Source: Candidatus Colimorpha enterica (GTDB lineage Bacteria; Bacillota; Clostridia; Oscillospirales; CAG-272). Taken from it: 6,083 bases of DNA. Made by a program: the position numbers and the translations under genes. The notes beneath the pieces are model-generated. The model was not told where the DNA came from, did no database searches, and saw only the letters and a list, made by a program, of their open reading frames with translations. This document shows positions 4,609 to 6,083 of the stretch, in pieces; position 1 is the stretch's first letter, and the number at the start of each line of letters is the position of its first letter. The stretch is from contig JAGHTD010000139.1 of NCBI GenBank assembly GCA_018065475.1, forward strand, positions 1-6,083, in the 5' to 3' direction.

Positions 4609-5880
4609 TGTTTTTTGCAAATACCATTCGTCTCGGTAGCTTGTGTTATATACATATTTGCCTTGAATCAGCTTTGCATTATTTGTACCGTTTGACGTGC
4701 TTGTGGCAAGAACATAATCCACTCCGCTCCCCCCGGCATTTTCTCCGGTTTTCGGAGTAAGAATATATCCTCCGCTTGATGATCTGGTTATGCTCCATTT
4801 TGCACCATCTTCGGACGGGTCATCGCCCAAGACTATTTCCTGATTCAAAGCGGACGAGCTGTCTTTTACCGTAAGGTATCTTTCGTCCAATCCAAGAGAA
4901 GAAATCCGATAATACCCATCATCAGTATCAAGAGAGATACGCCACCTTTCATACTCGCTGCCGTCAAAATCATACTGAACAATATTCGTGCCTGATGACA
5001 TATTTCCGTATTTTACTCTGGCATAATCAGCATTTTGCTTGTTCTTGAAAAAATATATGCCGTTTGATATGGATGACACCGTAACGTGTACATTTGAATG
5101 CACTCCCGTCACTTTTTCTGTAAGGTACAGTGTTGCTTCCCCTTCGTGGACACCGGTGACGGTGTTTCCACTGACAGTAATATTGTTATTTGAAGCGCTA
5201 AACTGAATCAATGATGGCGGTATCTGTGCGTGTGTTTGAGAAACCGGATGGATTATTCTTGTGGCGGTTGGCGCGATTTCAAAATCCTGATAAGAAATTG
5301 ATGTCGGGGCAACCCATGTATCATATTCAAGAATATAATATATCGAGAAGCTGCTTTGAACAACCGTGGCACTATTGCCGCTAATCAAAATGCTTTTGCC
5401 ATTTGCCGCCGTGCCTGTTGCTTTTGAAGTAATCGCTATGTTTCCGTTACCCTGTAACGAAAAACACCAGCGCTGTTTGACATCAGATGAATCATAGGAT
5501 TGTATTGAAATTGCGTTTGACGATGGATCGACCGAAAGGGCATAAGGCCTGTCTCCGCCGTACGGCAAGATCGCATAATAATCCCCGCTTGAATTATAAT
5601 ATAACTCCCACTGTTGATAATAATGCGAATTTGAGTTTCCGGACAAATACCTTGTCTCTGTTAATGTCGAACCATTATAGGAAAATAAATCTCCATCATT
5701 AACATTCGCAAAGTAAAAGTGATAGACCGTCCTTGTCGGCGGGTCTGTGCGTCCGGTGCGCTCTGCCGAATCCTGTCCTGTGTCTTCACTGTCAGCGGTT
5801 GCGTATATTCCTGCGGATAGAGTACCGCAAAGAATAATGAGTGACAGAAAGATACATAAGAACTTACTCAATGATCTCAT
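4042..5880 (-). CDS. Secreted lectin-decorated metzincin metalloprotease
   Basis: The 612-residue protein is probably a secreted zinc protease. Residues 1-29 are a Sec signal peptide with a long hydrophobic core and an ATA cleavage site. Residues about 50-190 look like a ricin-type beta-trefoil (QQW at 89-91, QRW at 136-138). Residues about 191-270 look like a BIG2 Ig-like domain (SGNTVTGVHEGEATLYL). Residues about 271-424 form a second beta-trefoil with one xxW per subdomain (ERW 311-313, AKW 360-362, DEW 417-419). Residues about 425-612 are the catalytic domain: an A-x-x-x-W helix (ALSQWENALQISF), then HEYGHALGYIGH at 567-578 with catalytic Glu568, and a Met-turn DVMYY around Met586, as in matrixins (M10-like). 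The third His is one residue further than in the classical HExxHxxGxxH motif. No cysteine-switch propeptide is seen. The beta-trefoils probably bind glycans such as mucin or host or plant polysaccharide. The Shine-Dalgarno AAGGAGG (5886-5892) sits five bases before the ATG. The lipoprotein gene follows after 10 bases. Domain calls are from motifs read by eye. Confidence 0.85.
   Translation of the reverse strand: MRSLSKFLCIFLSLIILCGTLSAGIYATADSEDTGQDSAERTGRTDPPTRTVYHFYFANVNDGDLFSYNGSTLTETRYLSGNSNSHYYQQWELYYNSSGDYYAILPYGGDRPYALSVDPSSNAISIQSYDSSDVKQRWCFSLQGNGNIAITSKATGTAANGKSILISGNSATVVQSSFSIYYILEYDTWVAPTSISYQDFEIAPTATRIIHPVSQTHAQIPPSLIQFSASNNNITVSGNTVTGVHEGEATLYLTEKVTGVHSNVHVTVSSISNGIYFFKNKQNADYARVKYGNMSSGTNIVQYDFDGSEYERWRISLDTDDGYYRISSLGLDERYLTVKDSSSALNQEIVLGDDPSEDGAKWSITRSSSGGYILTPKTGENAGGSGVDYVLATSTSNGTNNAKLIQGKYVYNTSYRDEWYLQKTILNCWYANDSEHSNYTNMVAYWDHTPSVFYYDRTPTNNFNFDISVECALSQWENALQISFADGYSEINTDISTTSETRDDVFDFFDNLAEGTVGVTDNYFVEGYSYETEWGSKYITIKKLRLTNMYIISYSYNDNVLKEILSHEYGHALGYIGHSSVSNDVMYYSTHSSYLLKNNDVNHIKQVYDYFN
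4609..5070 (-). other. Second ricin-type beta-trefoil domain coding segment
   Basis: This codes for residues 271-424 of the protease. Three subdomains each end in a Trp motif (ERW, AKW, DEW), with 49 and 57 residues between the Trp residues, as expected for a (QxW)3-like trefoil. Such modules usually bind carbohydrate. The motif is degenerate, so the ligand cannot be predicted. Confidence 0.65.
5071..5310 (-). other. BIG2-like Ig fold coding segment
   Basis: This codes for residues 191-270 of the protease. The start PTSISYQDFEI and the end, with GNTVTGVHEGEATLYL followed by a V-x-V-T-V strand, match the usual bacterial Ig-like group 2 pattern. It probably acts as a rigid spacer between the two lectin domains. 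Confidence 0.6.
5311..5733 (-). other. First ricin-type beta-trefoil-like domain coding segment
   Basis: This codes for residues 50-190 of the protease. Two subdomain-ending Trp motifs are visible (QQW and QRW, 47 residues apart). The third subdomain ends in YYILEY without a Trp, so one of the three sites has diverged. It directly follows a short charged linker after the signal peptide. Confidence 0.55.
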
Positions 5881-5990
5881 AAAAACCTCCTTGTTTAATT
5901 GTGAATTGCTTTTATTGTGTTATTGCTCTGCCTTACGGCGTCAGTTGTTCATCGGACTCACCCTTTCACAAATCATTATCTGAAAAATGC
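5881..5990 (-). promoter_or_regulatory. 5' leader of the protease operon
   Basis: The minus-strand leader carries the AAGGAGG ribosome binding site (5886-5892), an AT-rich stretch, a small GC hairpin GCC-GTAA-GGC around 5933-5942 with a GNRA-type loop, and a possible three-codon reading frame (ATG AAC AAC TGA) preceded by AAAGGGTGAG. I found no convincing -35/-10 pair between the upstream hairpin and the start codon. The leader matches no riboswitch class I know. Confidence 0.35.
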
Positions 5991-6021
5991 AAAAATACGC
6001 CTGCGGTCGGCAGGCGCATTT
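5986..6021 (-). terminator. Terminator-like hairpin upstream of the protease operon
   Basis: The arms 5993-6004 and 6010-6021 pair over 12 bp with a 5-base loop, with the core CGCCTGC and its complement. The single A/C mismatch on the plus strand (5997/6017) becomes a G-U pair in the minus-strand RNA, and the stem is then followed by a T-rich tract. This favours termination on the minus strand, either of a gene lying beyond 6083 or as an attenuator in the protease leader. Confidence 0.7.
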
Positions 6022-6083
6022 CATAAAAATCTTGTATAAATCAGTAAAACCGGGGAATGATATATACGGCAAAAATGACGTTC

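Noticed and set aside
5893..5975. Riboswitch or hammerhead ribozyme in the protease leader
   Set aside because: The GTCCGATGA stretch resembles a hammerhead core only loosely (C in place of the required U), and I could not match the leader to c-di-GMP, TPP, ZTP or other known consensus patterns.
6041..6082. C-terminal end of a minus-strand gene entering from the right (stop at 6041-6043)
   Set aside because: A short tail (NVIFAVYIIPRFY) ends before the hairpin and would fit, but 13 residues without a recognisable family are too few; other frames are also open.
6058..6083. Start of a plus-strand gene at the right edge (ATG at 6058)
   Set aside because: Only nine codons are visible, the purine-rich stretch before it is too close to be a good ribosome binding site, and no promoter is evident.

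Overview
The window looks like a chromosomal segment from a Gram-positive anaerobe of the Clostridia (Oscillospiraceae-like or a related gut lineage). The clues are near-consensus sigma-A promoters, strong AGGAGG-type ribosome binding sites, tight intrinsic terminators, a lipoprotein with a Thr/Glu/Asp-rich linker, and a coenzyme-F420-ligase-like gene of a kind that is common in Clostridia. This assignment is inference; no marker RNA is present.

Layout, left to right. (1) Positions 3-62 may be the 3' end of a plus-strand gene that enters from the left. It meets a strong terminator (59-94) belonging to the minus-strand genes. (2) A minus-strand two-gene operon (129-2331) runs from a near-perfect promoter at about 2405-2432. 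It encodes an F420-0:L-glutamate-ligase-family protein, then the ATP-pyrophosphatase half of GMP synthase without its glutaminase domain. (3) A divergent promoter region (2332-2609) separates this operon from a short plus-strand gene for a three-helix DUF2304-type membrane protein (2610-2927). (4) A bidirectional terminator (2945-2971) separates that gene from a second minus-strand pair (2988-5880). The first gene of the pair (4042-5880) encodes a secreted multidomain metalloprotease: signal peptide, ricin-type beta-trefoil, Ig-like BIG2 domain, second beta-trefoil, C-terminal metzincin domain. The second gene (2988-4031) encodes a lipoprotein with a threonine-rich stalk and two related beta-domains. 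(5) The right edge (5881-6083) holds the protease leader and a terminator-like hairpin, probably from a gene outside the window.

The most interesting region is the protease/lipoprotein pair. The second lipoprotein domain reads like a netrin/TIMP-type (NTR) module; TIMPs are the animal inhibitors of matrixin metalloproteases. A matrixin-like protease co-transcribed with a membrane-anchored tandem NTR/TIMP-like protein suggests a protease plus surface inhibitor, or protease plus receptor, system. This is a hypothesis from pattern reading, not a demonstrated function. The protease also has an active-site motif one residue longer than the classical metzincin signature, and its catalytic domain is far more AT-rich than the rest of the window, which suggests acquisition by domain shuffling.

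No tRNA, rRNA, CRISPR array or insertion sequence was recognised.
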